Shown piece after piece: positions 37,016 through 45,710 of a stretch of 64,000 nucleotides of DNA. Every line of letters starts with the position of its first letter. Positions within the stretch are counted from its first letter, which is position 1. This DNA comes from an uncultured Bacteroidota bacterium (lineage in GTDB: Bacteria; Bacteroidota; Bacteroidia; Flavobacteriales; Flavobacteriaceae). The notes under the pieces are model-generated. The model did no database searches. It was given only the letters and a program-made list of their open reading frames with translations, and was not told the origin of the DNA. The stretch is from assembly GCA_902626365.1 (NCBI GenBank), contig CACOFE010000005.1, forward strand, positions 1-64,000, given 5' to 3'. The translations under genes were made by a program, and so were the position numbers.

Positions 37016-38179
37016 CTAAATTTTTATAAAATCTTTTACATTTTTTGCGGAAATCTCTTTATCTCCTAGAATAATTAACCTTTCAATTACATTTCTTAAT
37101 TCCCTTACATTTCCTGACCAATCGTATTTTTTCATTAAATCAATTGCTTTGTCGGAAAATTTTTTAACCTCATTTCCTTGTGAGTCAGCAATATTTTTTG
37201 AAAAGTGATCAATCAAAAGTGGAATATCATCTTTTCTTGAATTTAGAGAAGGCACATCGATTATTATAACTGCTAATCTATGATATAAGTCTTCTCTAAA
37301 CTTTCCGTTCTCAATTTCCTTTTTTAAATCTTTATTAGTTGCAGCTATAACTCTGACATCAATTTTGATATCTTTTCCTCCTCCGACTTTTTGGATACAG
37401 TTATCTTGTAGAACCCTTAATACTTTTGCTTGAGCAGACAAACTCATATCACCAATTTCATCAAGAAAAATAGTACCATTATGAGCTGCCTCGAATTTTC
37501 CAACCTTATCCTTTACTGCTCCGGTAAATGATCCTTTAACATGACCAAATAATTCACTTTCGATTAATTCGCTTGGAATTGCAGCACAATTAACTTCAAT
37601 TAATGGCTGATGGGCTCTTTTACTCAGATTATGAATTGATTTAGCAACAAGTTCCTTTCCAGAACCATTAGGTCCATTAACCAAAATCTTAGCATCAGTC
37701 TCTGCAACTTTATCAATCAAATCTTTTATTTCATTGATTGCCTTACTTTTTCCTATCATTTCAAAATTCTTGCTGATTTTTTTTCTCAACAATTTATTTT
37801 CTACAACAAGTTGTTTTCTATCTAATGCATTCCTAACGGTGGTTAGCAATCTATTTAAATCCGGGGGTTTAGAAATATAGTCAAAAGCTCCTTTTTTCAT
37901 AGAATCAACAGCTAATTCTAAATCTCCGTGACCTGAGATCATAATGATTGGGGTTTCTGGAGTATTTTTTTTAGAATAATCAAGGACCTCCATTCCGTCA
38001 ACCTTTGGCATTTTTATGTCAGAAATAATTAAATCATAAGAGTTTTTCTTGACCTGATTAATTGCATCAATACCGTTTTCGGCTTCATCAATTTCATGGG
38101 ACTTATCCTCTTCTGAAAGAATTTTTACAAGAACCCTTCTTATTGCTGGTTCATCTTCGATTATTAAAATTTTAGACAT
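37016..38179 (-). CDS. Sigma54-type response regulator (AAA+) without a DNA-binding domain
   Basis: A 387-residue protein with a receiver domain (phosphoacceptor D54 in IISDIKMPKVDG) and a sigma54-interaction AAA+ domain: Walker A GPNGSGKE (169-176), GSFTGA loop (216-221), Walker B TIFLDEIGDM. It ends shortly after RELRNVIERLIILGDKEISA, so the usual Fis-type helix-turn-helix is missing. Close relatives in Flavobacteriia share this short form, so it is not a local truncation. It may act from solution on sigma54 polymerase. The ABC exporter genes follow upstream on the same strand; no kinase is adjacent. Confidence 0.9.
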   Translation of the reverse strand: MSKILIIEDEPAIRRVLVKILSEEDKSHEIDEAENGIDAINQVKKNSYDLIISDIKMPKVDGMEVLDYSKKNTPETPIIMISGHGDLELAVDSMKKGAFDYISKPPDLNRLLTTVRNALDRKQLVVENKLLRKKISKNFEMIGKSKAINEIKDLIDKVAETDAKILVNGPNGSGKELVAKSIHNLSKRAHQPLIEVNCAAIPSELIESELFGHVKGSFTGAVKDKVGKFEAAHNGTIFLDEIGDMSLSAQAKVLRVLQDNCIQKVGGGKDIKIDVRVIAATNKDLKKEIENGKFREDLYHRLAVIIIDVPSLNSRKDDIPLLIDHFSKNIADSQGNEVKKFSDKAIDLMKKYDWSGNVRELRNVIERLIILGDKEISAKNVKDFIKI

Positions 38180-38183
38180 AATT

Positions 38184-39482
38184 TTAGTATTTAAGCCATT
38201 TAATTAACTCTTTGTAGGATGGTTTTTTTCCATACATCAATATACCAATTCTATATATTTTAGCCGCAATCCAAATAATTAAAATTACAGTTAAGTATAA
38301 AATTAATAAAGAAATGATCTGCTCAGAAATCGGAACACCATTAGGGATTCTCATCATCATTACTATAGGTGAAGTAAAGGGAATCATTGAAAATATGACT
38401 GAGACTATTCCATCAGGATTTTCTGCAGTGAATATGCCAACATACAAAGCGATTATTACAATGAAAGTAATAGGCAACAATAATTGTTGAGCATCAGTTT
38501 GATTATCTACAGCTGCACCAATAGCTGCAAACATTGACGAAAAAAGAAAATAACCACCAATGAAATAAAATATAAAGGCAATTAAAATGTTTGCCAAGGG
38601 TAGATTAAAAAAAGATGATAGCATATTAAGTGAGGCATCAGAAATAGCACTACTCTCAGCAGCTAACATGAATTCATTATTATCATATGATGAAGTGATA
38701 CCAAATGTTGTAGATATAAAGAAGCTGAATCCATAGAACAGCACCCCCCAAACAATAAATTGAGTAATTCCAGCCAATGAGGTGCCCACAATTTTACCTG
38801 ATATCAAATAAAATGGCTTGACAGATGAAACAATGACTTCGATTATCCTACTACTCTTTTCTTCTATAACACTTGCCATAATCATTCCACCATAAGCAAA
38901 AATCAGCATATATAGCAGAAAAGCTAAAAACATACCAAAAAGAAGACCAACAAAACTATCAGCCTTGGTGGTTTTTTTTCCTTGAAATGTTTCTTGATAT
39001 AAACTTACATATACTTTATTGCTATTAATCTTATTAATATCAATATCATTAATTTTATAATTTTTATTGGTTAAGATATTTTCTAATTGGTTTTCAATAT
39101 TACCAATCACTGTTAAGGATGGAGCATCTTCAGAATAAAAAGTAATTGTTTCAGCAATTTCTTTGGGAGATTCAGAATTCTCAATAAATAATAATCCAAA
39201 ATCTGATTTCGTTTTAGAAATTAATTTAGCCTCTTCTAAATCAAAATCTTCTAGTTGGACATATCTTATTGATTCGGTCGATTCCAATTTATCAAAAATA
39301 TATCCAGAATTATCAACAACAGAGACATTGCTTACTTGATCATTATTTACACTTGCAAACCAACCTATTAGAAAGATCAGTCCGACAAGAATTAGCGGAG
39401 TAAATAATGTTGATAAAATAAAAGTTTTATTAGTTATTTTATTCAAATACTCTCTTGATGTTATGATCAAAAATTTTTCCAT
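38184..39482 (-). CDS. ABC transporter permease, NatB-like (ABC-2 type)
   Basis: A 432-residue ABC-2 permease. An N-terminal span (about residues 20-42) precedes a long extracytoplasmic region, and five more spans fill the C-terminal half. The stretch MASVIEEKSSRIIEVIVSSV and the KPFYLISGKIVGTSLAG that follows it are typical of NatB-like exporters. It pairs with the ATPase gene one base upstream, and the two are co-transcribed. The family includes sodium exporters and others; substrate is unknown. Confidence 0.87.
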   Translation of the reverse strand: MEKFLIITSREYLNKITNKTFILSTLFTPLILVGLIFLIGWFASVNNDQVSNVSVVDNSGYIFDKLESTESIRYVQLEDFDLEEAKLISKTKSDFGLLFIENSESPKEIAETITFYSEDAPSLTVIGNIENQLENILTNKNYKINDIDINKINSNKVYVSLYQETFQGKKTTKADSFVGLLFGMFLAFLLYMLIFAYGGMIMASVIEEKSSRIIEVIVSSVKPFYLISGKIVGTSLAGITQFIVWGVLFYGFSFFISTTFGITSSYDNNEFMLAAESSAISDASLNMLSSFFNLPLANILIAFIFYFIGGYFLFSSMFAAIGAAVDNQTDAQQLLLPITFIVIIALYVGIFTAENPDGIVSVIFSMIPFTSPIVMMMRIPNGVPISEQIISLLILYLTVILIIWIAAKIYRIGILMYGKKPSYKELIKWLKY

Positions 39483-39483
39483 A

Positions 39484-40410
39484 CTAATCGTTTTGAACTG
39501 AATTAATAAATATTTCGTTTACATTGGGAATAACCTCCTTAAAATGAATCAATTGGGAATTGCTATTAAGTAAACTGATAAGCTTTTCAGAATTTTGACT
39601 AGAAGCTAATCTGATGTTCATTTTTAAATTATCTCCAATTGTTCTGAATGTAGGAGCAAAAGTTTCATACTCTGATTTTAATTTACTCTCAAGATTTTTG
39701 GCGTTAGGACTGTTGACTGCTACTTCAAAAGTATTTGTCTTAAAATCTTTCTTTATTTTATCTAAATTTCCGTCCAGAATTTTATTTGAATTATTGATTA
39801 AGGCAATATTTTCACATAGCTCTTCAACTGACTCCATCCTGTGAGTTGAAAATATTACAGTTGCACCTTCTTTATTGAGTTTTAAGATTTCATCCTTTAT
39901 CAAATTGGCATTAATGGGATCAAATCCTGAAAAGGGCTCGTCAAATATCAATAATTTAGGTTTATGAAGCACTGTTACAATAAACTGAACCTTTTGGGCC
40001 ATACCCTTAGAAAGCTCTGTAACTTTTTTGTTCCACCAATCAGAAATCTCAAACTTTTCAAACCATTTTTTTAATTCTATTCTTGCAGTTTTTCTATCCA
40101 TTCCCTTCAGTTGTGCCAGATAAATTGCCTGCTCACCAATTTTCATTTTGGGATATAACCCACGCTCCTCCGGTAAATATCCAATTTGCCTAATATGGCT
40201 AGCATTGAGCTCCTGGTCATTGAAAAATACTTTCCCAGTGTCGGGTAATGAAATCTGGTTTATAATTCTGATAAGTGTTGTTTTCCCAGCGCCATTTGGA
40301 CCTAATAGACCATAAATACAACCCTCGGGTATATTAATAGAAACATTATTTAATGCGGTAAATGATCCAAAGTTTTTTGAAACGGAATCAATGGTGAGAA
40401 GATTTTTCAT
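39484..40410 (-). CDS. ABC transporter ATP-binding protein, NatA-like
   Basis: A 308-residue ATPase with Walker A GLLGPNGAGKTTL, signature TELSKGMAQKVQFI, Walker B LLIFDEPFSGFDP and H-loop STHRMESV. The C-terminal extension with a DUF4162-like fold (about residues 215-300) is typical of NatA/BcrA proteins. It powers the permease encoded immediately downstream. The export target may be sodium or a drug; this is inference from family. Confidence 0.88.
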   Translation of the reverse strand: MKNLLTIDSVSKNFGSFTALNNVSINIPEGCIYGLLGPNGAGKTTLIRIINQISLPDTGKVFFNDQELNASHIRQIGYLPEERGLYPKMKIGEQAIYLAQLKGMDRKTARIELKKWFEKFEISDWWNKKVTELSKGMAQKVQFIVTVLHKPKLLIFDEPFSGFDPINANLIKDEILKLNKEGATVIFSTHRMESVEELCENIALINNSNKILDGNLDKIKKDFKTNTFEVAVNSPNAKNLESKLKSEYETFAPTFRTIGDNLKMNIRLASSQNSEKLISLLNSNSQLIHFKEVIPNVNEIFINSVQND

Positions 40411-40487
40411 AAAATATTTTTGCCGAATCTTAAATATAATATTAAATGATTAGGTAATTAATTTTATAATTAATTTTTAATAAAAAA

Positions 40488-41597
40488 TTAAGAAAACATG
40501 TCTTTGACCCTGTCAAAAAATGACTTTTCAGAATTTTCAGGCTTTGGCTCAAAATGTTCATTTTCTTTCATTGTCTCAAAAAACTGTTTCTGTTTTTTGT
40601 CAAGGGTTTTTGGAGTCCAAACATTTACGTGAACAAGTAAATCACCTGTACCATAACCATTAATACTAGGTACACCTTTTCCACGAAGTCTTAAGATTTT
40701 TCCAGATTGCATACCCGCCTCAATCTTAATTCTGACTTTACCAGAAACCGTTTCAATATCTTTATTTGATCCTAGAATTGCATCGGGAATACTTACATAT
40801 AATTCATAGTGTAAATTATCACCTTCTCTTTGAAGTTTTTTGTGTGGGACCTCATTTATAACTACTAATAAATCTCCACTGATACCATTTCCGGGGGCTT
40901 CATTACCTTTTCCAGAAACTTTGAGCTGCATGTCATCAACAACACCTGCTGGTATAGGGATTTTAACAGTTTCTTCTTTAATTATCATTCCATTTACATC
41001 AGAACCACTTGGCCTATTATCTAAAATTTGACCGGAACCATTACAATGAGGACATGTTGTTGAGGTTTGCATCCTACCTAAAATTGTATTGGTTACTTTG
41101 GTTACCTGTCCAGTACCATTACAATGTGGGCATGTTGAAAATGTCGCTCCAGGTGCTAAGACCTTTCTCTTAACTTTTATTTTTTTTTCAACCCCATTAC
41201 ATATCTCTTCAAGGGTTAGGTTTACCCTAACTCTTAAATTACTTCCTTTCATCACTCGCCTTCCTTGGGATCCACCGAAACCACCGAAACCACCAAAAGC
41301 ACCTCCAAAAATATCTCCGAATTGGCTAAAAATGTCATCCATATTCATTCCTCCACCAAAACCAGCACCACCATTCCGGAAAGCCTGATGACCGAATTGG
41401 TCATAACGTGATTTTTTTTCTGGATTACTTAGTACATCATATGCCTCTGCAGCCTCTTTAAATTTTTCTTCAGCAGCTTTATCCCCTGGATTTTTATCTG
41501 GGTGATATTTAATTGCCATTTTTCGATATGCCTTTTTTATTTCAGATGCTGATGCTCCTTTGCTTACCCCTAATGTTTTGTAATAATCTTCCTTCAT
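40488..41597 (-). CDS. dnaJ: Chaperone protein DnaJ
   Basis: A 369-residue type I J-protein. The J domain has the HPD motif ([10 protein letters not shown]), followed by a glycine/phenylalanine-rich linker ([13 protein letters not shown]). The zinc region normally has four CxxCxGxG repeats. Two are seen here as CPHCNGTG and CPHCNGSG, so two of the four repeats are missing. It stimulates DnaK ATPase. It directly follows grpE, and a predicted promoter precedes grpE. Confidence 0.95.
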   Translation of the reverse strand: MKEDYYKTLGVSKGASASEIKKAYRKMAIKYHPDKNPGDKAAEEKFKEAAEAYDVLSNPEKKSRYDQFGHQAFRNGGAGFGGGMNMDDIFSQFGDIFGGAFGGFGGFGGSQGRRVMKGSNLRVRVNLTLEEICNGVEKKIKVKRKVLAPGATFSTCPHCNGTGQVTKVTNTILGRMQTSTTCPHCNGSGQILDNRPSGSDVNGMIIKEETVKIPIPAGVVDDMQLKVSGKGNEAPGNGISGDLLVVINEVPHKKLQREGDNLHYELYVSIPDAILGSNKDIETVSGKVRIKIEAGMQSGKILRLRGKGVPSINGYGTGDLLVHVNVWTPKTLDKKQKQFFETMKENEHFEPKPENSEKSFFDRVKDMFS

Positions 41598-41599
41598 AA

Positions 41600-42115
41600 C
41601 TATTTCCCTATTACAACTTTTGGATATCTAATGACTTTTTCTCCTAGTTTATAACCTTTTTCGATAACATCAATAATTTTTCCTTCCATGTCTTTACTTG
41701 GCGCTGGGATCTGTGTTACAGCTTCATGATTATCTGCATTAAATCCATCACCTTTATTAACCTCGATTAGAGCTAAACCCTTAGATTTCAAAGAATCAAA
41801 AAGTTTATTTTTAATTAATAAAACTCCTTTAAAAATCTCATTGTCTTTATCCTTTTCTATCTCAGCTGATGCTCGATCAAAATCATCTAAAATCGGCAAT
41901 AACGAAATCATAACTTCTTCACTCGCTGTTGAGAAAAGCTCAATTCTTTCTTTGGCTGTTCTTCTCTTATAATTTTCAAATTCAGCAAAGAGTCTTAAGA
42001 ATTTGTCCTTCTCTTCTTTAACCTGGTCTTCTAAATTAACTTCCTCAACCTGATTTTCAACTGATTCAATATTCTTATCAATTTCAACTTTCTTTTTTGA
42101 TTTTTTCTTAGCCAT
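41600..42115 (-). CDS. grpE: Nucleotide exchange factor GrpE
   Basis: A 171-residue protein with a long N-terminal coiled coil (lysine/glutamate-rich, about residues 1-60) and the GrpE beta domain [40 protein letters not shown]. It releases ADP from DnaK. It is directly upstream of dnaJ with a three-base gap; dnaK is elsewhere. A Bacteroidetes promoter lies about 26 bases upstream. Confidence 0.95.
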   Translation of the reverse strand: MAKKKSKKKVEIDKNIESVENQVEEVNLEDQVKEEKDKFLRLFAEFENYKRRTAKERIELFSTASEEVMISLLPILDDFDRASAEIEKDKDNEIFKGVLLIKNKLFDSLKSKGLALIEVNKGDGFNADNHEAVTQIPAPSKDMEGKIIDVIEKGYKLGEKVIRYPKVVIGK

Positions 42116-42140
42116 TATTTCTGATTTAATTTATTTATTG

Positions 42141-42173
42141 CAAAATTACTGCCATATTGAAATTAGTGCCAAA
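42141..42173 (-). promoter_or_regulatory. Predicted grpE-dnaJ promoter (TTTG-N21-TAATTTTG)
   Basis: TAATTTTG at 42,141-42,148 matches TANNTTTG, and TTTG at 42,170-42,173 is 21 bases upstream. It is the housekeeping-type motif; no heat-shock operator (CIRCE) was seen. Confidence 0.55.
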
Positions 42174-42176
42174 ATG

Positions 42177-43082
42177 TCACGAAAGGATGTTTTCAATTGT
42201 AGATCTAAAGTTTCGAAATTTAAAATTAAATCCTGACTGCTCAATTTTTTTACTTGAAACCTTTTGGCTTTTAAAAAGAATAATGTGCATTTCCCCAAAA
42301 ATTAGTCTGAAGAGAAATCTTGGTACAGGAATTATAAAGAGCACAGATTTTTTGACTCTGGAAATTATCTTGGTAAACTCATAATTAGTTAATGGATTAG
42401 GTGCAACCCCATTATAAACTCCCGATAATCTATTTTTTATTATATGTATAAAAATTTGGGAAATATCATTAATATGAATCCATGATTGCCACTGTCTACC
42501 TGAGCCAAAATATACTCCAAATCCAAACAACATTGGCTGCATGGTTTGCTTTAGTACTCCACCCTTACTCGATAACACCAGACCGATTCTAACAATTGAT
42601 ACTTTTTCTACTACTTTTTCGAAAGATATTGTAGCTTTTTCCCATTCTTTAATGACGTCAGAAAGAAAATAATCACTTCTATCTGACTCAGCTTCATAAA
42701 ATTCTTTTTCATCAGAACTTGGATATGCTCCTATACCGCTTGCTGAAACAAAAGAATGTAATTTAATATTATTTTCAATTATTTTTTCTCTTAAGAAATT
42801 CAAACTCTGAACTCTGCTGTTTAAAATAAGTTCTTTATTTTTTTTTGTCCAAATTCTAAAAATTGAGGCACCTGATAAATTTATTATTGAGTCAATTTCG
42901 TGAAAACAATTTATATCAATTATGTTTTTTTGGGGATTCCAATAAAAACCATTACATCCAGGAAGACTGTCTAACTTATCTTTTCTTGTGGTTAAAAAAT
43001 TAACTTTTATATCTCTTTCAAGACAATCTTTAACAATTCTTGAACCAATCAAACCAGTAGCACCTGTGATTAATACTTTCAT
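42177..43082 (-). CDS. TIGR01777 family NAD-dependent epimerase-like protein
   Basis: A 301-residue extended short-chain dehydrogenase. The Rossmann motif is TGATGLIGSRIVKDC at the N-terminus, with FVSASGIGAYPSSDE near the catalytic region and SWIHINDISQIF typical of TIGR01777 (YfcH-like). The family includes E. coli YfcH and lacks a defined substrate. It is divergent from ilvE, and the grpE promoter lies in the short gap after its stop. Confidence 0.86.
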   Translation of the reverse strand: MKVLITGATGLIGSRIVKDCLERDIKVNFLTTRKDKLDSLPGCNGFYWNPQKNIIDINCFHEIDSIINLSGASIFRIWTKKNKELILNSRVQSLNFLREKIIENNIKLHSFVSASGIGAYPSSDEKEFYEAESDRSDYFLSDVIKEWEKATISFEKVVEKVSIVRIGLVLSSKGGVLKQTMQPMLFGFGVYFGSGRQWQSWIHINDISQIFIHIIKNRLSGVYNGVAPNPLTNYEFTKIISRVKKSVLFIIPVPRFLFRLIFGEMHIILFKSQKVSSKKIEQSGFNFKFRNFRSTIENILS

Positions 43083-43095
43083 TTCTAATTTAAAG

Positions 43096-43128
43096 TTGGA
43101 GTAAATATAATTTAATTGATTAATTTTG
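43096..43128 (+). promoter_or_regulatory. Predicted ilvE promoter (TTG-N22-TAATTTTG)
   Basis: TAATTTTG at 43,121-43,128 matches TANNTTTG, and TTG at 43,096-43,098 is 22 bases upstream. The expected start site is about 17 bases before the ilvE ATG. Confidence 0.5.
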
Positions 43129-43151
43129 CGTGAATTTTTATACTATTTATC

Positions 43152-44207
43152 ATGAGTCAAAAAATCAAAATTACAAGAATTGAAAAAAGTAAAATTCAAA
43201 ACGTAGATTTTAATAATTTCTCTTTTGGATCTGTATTTACTGATCATATGTTTGAATGTGATTTTATTGATGGTAAATGGGTTAACCCAACAATTAAACC
43301 ATATCAACCTATCTCTATTGAACCATCAGCAAGTGTATTGCATTATGGTCAGGCAATTTTTGAGGGAATGAAAGCTTATAAAGATGAAAATGATGAGGTA
43401 TGGTTGTTTAGACCTGATCAAAATTTTGAAAGAATTAATAAGTCAGCCGTTAGAATGGCAATTCCTGAATTCCCAAAAGAATTATTTTATGAGGCATTGA
43501 CTAAATTAGTAAACATTGATAGGGATTGGGTTAAGCATGGAGATGGAAGATCATTATATATTAGACCTTTTGTTATAGGAAATGAATACGCGATTCAAGC
43601 CGTTCCTTCCAAAAACTATAAGTTCATGATTATTTGTGCCCCAGCAACTCTATACTACACCAAAAAATTAAAAGTTCTTGTTGCAGATAAATTTAGTAGA
43701 GCTGCTTCAGGCGGAGTTGGTTATGCTAAAGCCGCTGGAAATTATGCTGGTCAATTTTATCCAACCAGACTTGCAAATGATGAGGGATTTGATCAAGTTA
43801 TTTGGACCGATGCAAATCAGCACAGTTATTTAGAGGAAGCTGGTACAATGAATATTTTCTTTAGAATTAATGACACTTTAATAACTGCACCTACAACAGA
43901 CACAATTTTAGATGGAGTAACAAGAAAAAGTCTAATTCAAATTGCCAAGGATAATGGAATAGATGTAGAGATTAAAAAGCTAAAAGTTGACGAACTGAAA
44001 AATGCCGCTAAAAACGGATCTTTAAAAGAAATCTTTGGGGCAGGAACTGCTGCAGTGGTAAGTCAAATTAATGCTTTTCAGCATAAGGGAGAATTATTTG
44101 AACTGGATGAACAGGATAATTCTTATGCAGAAAAACTCAAGTCAAATTTAGTAGGAATTCAAACCAACCAACTTGAAGATCATCATGGCTGGAGGTATAA
44201 AGTTTAG
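43152..44207 (+). CDS. ilvE: Branched-chain amino acid aminotransferase
   Basis: A 351-residue fold-type IV PLP enzyme that exchanges amino groups between glutamate and leucine, isoleucine or valine keto acids. The motifs SASVLHYGQAIFEGMKAYK, SLYIRPFVIG, the lysine-bearing GGVGYAKAAGNYAG and YLEEAGTMNIFF are those of the larger BCAT subclass. Length fits. It is monocistronic, and its stop shares four bases with the convergent MazG-like gene. Confidence 0.95.
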   Translation: MSQKIKITRIEKSKIQNVDFNNFSFGSVFTDHMFECDFIDGKWVNPTIKPYQPISIEPSASVLHYGQAIFEGMKAYKDENDEVWLFRPDQNFERINKSAVRMAIPEFPKELFYEALTKLVNIDRDWVKHGDGRSLYIRPFVIGNEYAIQAVPSKNYKFMIICAPATLYYTKKLKVLVADKFSRAASGGVGYAKAAGNYAGQFYPTRLANDEGFDQVIWTDANQHSYLEEAGTMNIFFRINDTLITAPTTDTILDGVTRKSLIQIAKDNGIDVEIKKLKVDELKNAAKNGSLKEIFGAGTAAVVSQINAFQHKGELFELDEQDNSYAEKLKSNLVGIQTNQLEDHHGWRYKV

Positions 44208-44590
44208 GAATTTAATATACCCTTAATATCGGGTTTAAAATAATTTGGCCCTTTAAGAACCTTTCCATCTTCACGATATATTGGATTACCATCTGCACCT
44301 AATTTACTCATATTACTGTTTTGTATTTCACTAAAAATTTCGTCTATTTTATATTGCATACCATGCTCTATTATGGTTCCACAAAGAATATAAAGCATAT
44401 CTCCAAGTGCATCAGCAACCTCAACCATATCGTTATTATTTGCAGCTTCAAAATATTCTTCATTTTCCTCCTTCATTAAATTAAATCTTAATTTATTTTT
44501 ATTCGTTCCCAAATCAGCTTTAGGTTTGTCTAGGTAATCTAGTTTAAAGGCTTTATGAAATTCTTTAACAGCTAATATTTTATCCTTCAT
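44204..44590 (-). CDS. MazG-like nucleoside triphosphate pyrophosphohydrolase
   Basis: A 128-residue all-alpha NTP pyrophosphohydrolase. The metal-binding acidic pattern EENEEYFEAANNNDMVEVAD, followed by ALGDMLYILCG, is the MazG/PRA-PH type. The family hydrolyses NTPs such as modified or stress-related nucleotides to NMP and pyrophosphate. The exact nucleotide is unknown. It is convergent with ilvE and divergent from a small membrane gene. Confidence 0.82.
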   Translation of the reverse strand: MKDKILAVKEFHKAFKLDYLDKPKADLGTNKNKLRFNLMKEENEEYFEAANNNDMVEVADALGDMLYILCGTIIEHGMQYKIDEIFSEIQNSNMSKLGADGNPIYREDGKVLKGPNYFKPDIKGILNS

Positions 44591-44632
44591 GACATTAAAT
44601 TATTTTAATATTTATTAGTTTCGCAAAAAAAA

Positions 44633-44818
44633 ATGTTTTCTCAAGGTCAATTAGTTTTTGCAGTATTATTTACAATATGTTTTTCTATAGTACTATTCAT
44701 AGCATATAAAAAAGATGCTAAACTTCACAAAAAATACTATAAAGGAAGCGCTTGGGTTTTGTTGGCCTTCATAGCTTTCATTGGTTTGATTGCAACTATA
44801 AAATTTATATTTGTTTAA
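44633..44818 (+). CDS. Small two-span membrane protein of unknown function
   Basis: A 61-residue peptide with two hydrophobic spans (about residues 7-24 and 42-60) around a basic loop (YKKDAKLHKKYYKGS). It has an ATG start and its own region between the MazG-like gene and a 123-base gap. It resembles a small conserved flavobacterial membrane protein, but the function is unknown. Confidence 0.6.
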   Translation: MFSQGQLVFAVLFTICFSIVLFIAYKKDAKLHKKYYKGSAWVLLAFIAFIGLIATIKFIFV

Positions 44819-44941
44819 GATAAATTTTAAAAAATTACCATCCTTATAATATCAAGCAATCCTTTCTCAAAACTATAAAATGTTTTATAAAATTAGATTA
44901 AAGTAATGGACTAGTTATTAAAAAAATACAGGTATTTATTA

Positions 44942-45688
44942 TCAAATTATCCTTTCAATAAACCAAAACAAACCAATTGCAGCTATTATTAGAGAAGCTG
45001 GTATTTTTATCTCATTACTATACCAGTTTTTTTTCATAATTAATTTAATCAGTATAAATGCTATAAGTAAAACAGCCAACTGCCCAAATTCAACTCCTAT
45101 ATTAAATGCTAATAACATTGAAATAAAATTATCTTTTGGCAATCCATATTGGGTTAGAAGAGCTGCAAAACCAAGACCATGTAATAAACCAAATGCAAAT
45201 ACTATAGAATATCTCCATTTACTTGTTTCCTTAAACAAAACATTTTCGACGGCTACCCAAACAATTGATAAAGCAATAATTGCCTCAACTATATCTCCTC
45301 TGAGTTGAACGAAACCTTGAGCCGCAAGAATTAGAGTAATACTATGAGCAACAGTAAATGCGGTTACTTGCCAAAGAAGTGCGCGAAAGGTTATACATGA
45401 AAAAAATAGTCCAAGAACAAAAAGTATATGATCAATTCCCTGAGGAATTATATGCTCAAATCCAGCTTTAACAAAAATGTAAAACTTTTTGTAAAACGGC
45501 ATAGCTGCTAAACGCCGAATCCTTTGTCTTTTTAAAGCGGCTCCATATTCTGCAGCAATCTCCTCATTTTCGAAATACATTTGACCACGTTCGATTTCTG
45601 CAATCATGAAATCTTCAGGGTTATGAGAAAAAGTATTAAAACTGGCAAGAAAAATAAACGATAAAAGAATGAACCTAATAACCTTCAT
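44942..45688 (-). CDS. HupE/UreJ-like membrane protein
   Basis: A 248-residue protein with an N-terminal signal (FILLSFIFLASFNTFS) and about six spans. The GIDHILFVLGLFFSCI, HSITLILAAQGF and FAFGLLHGLGFAALL segments match the HupE/UreJ family, in which the histidines may bind nickel or another metal. No hydrogenase or urease genes are nearby. Metal uptake or another role is unresolved. It is downstream of the M3 peptidase on the same strand. Confidence 0.82.
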   Translation of the reverse strand: MKVIRFILLSFIFLASFNTFSHNPEDFMIAEIERGQMYFENEEIAAEYGAALKRQRIRRLAAMPFYKKFYIFVKAGFEHIIPQGIDHILFVLGLFFSCITFRALLWQVTAFTVAHSITLILAAQGFVQLRGDIVEAIIALSIVWVAVENVLFKETSKWRYSIVFAFGLLHGLGFAALLTQYGLPKDNFISMLLAFNIGVEFGQLAVLLIAFILIKLIMKKNWYSNEIKIPASLIIAAIGLFWFIERII

Positions 45689-45710
45689 AATGAAATGTTA
45701 GTAAGTAAAT

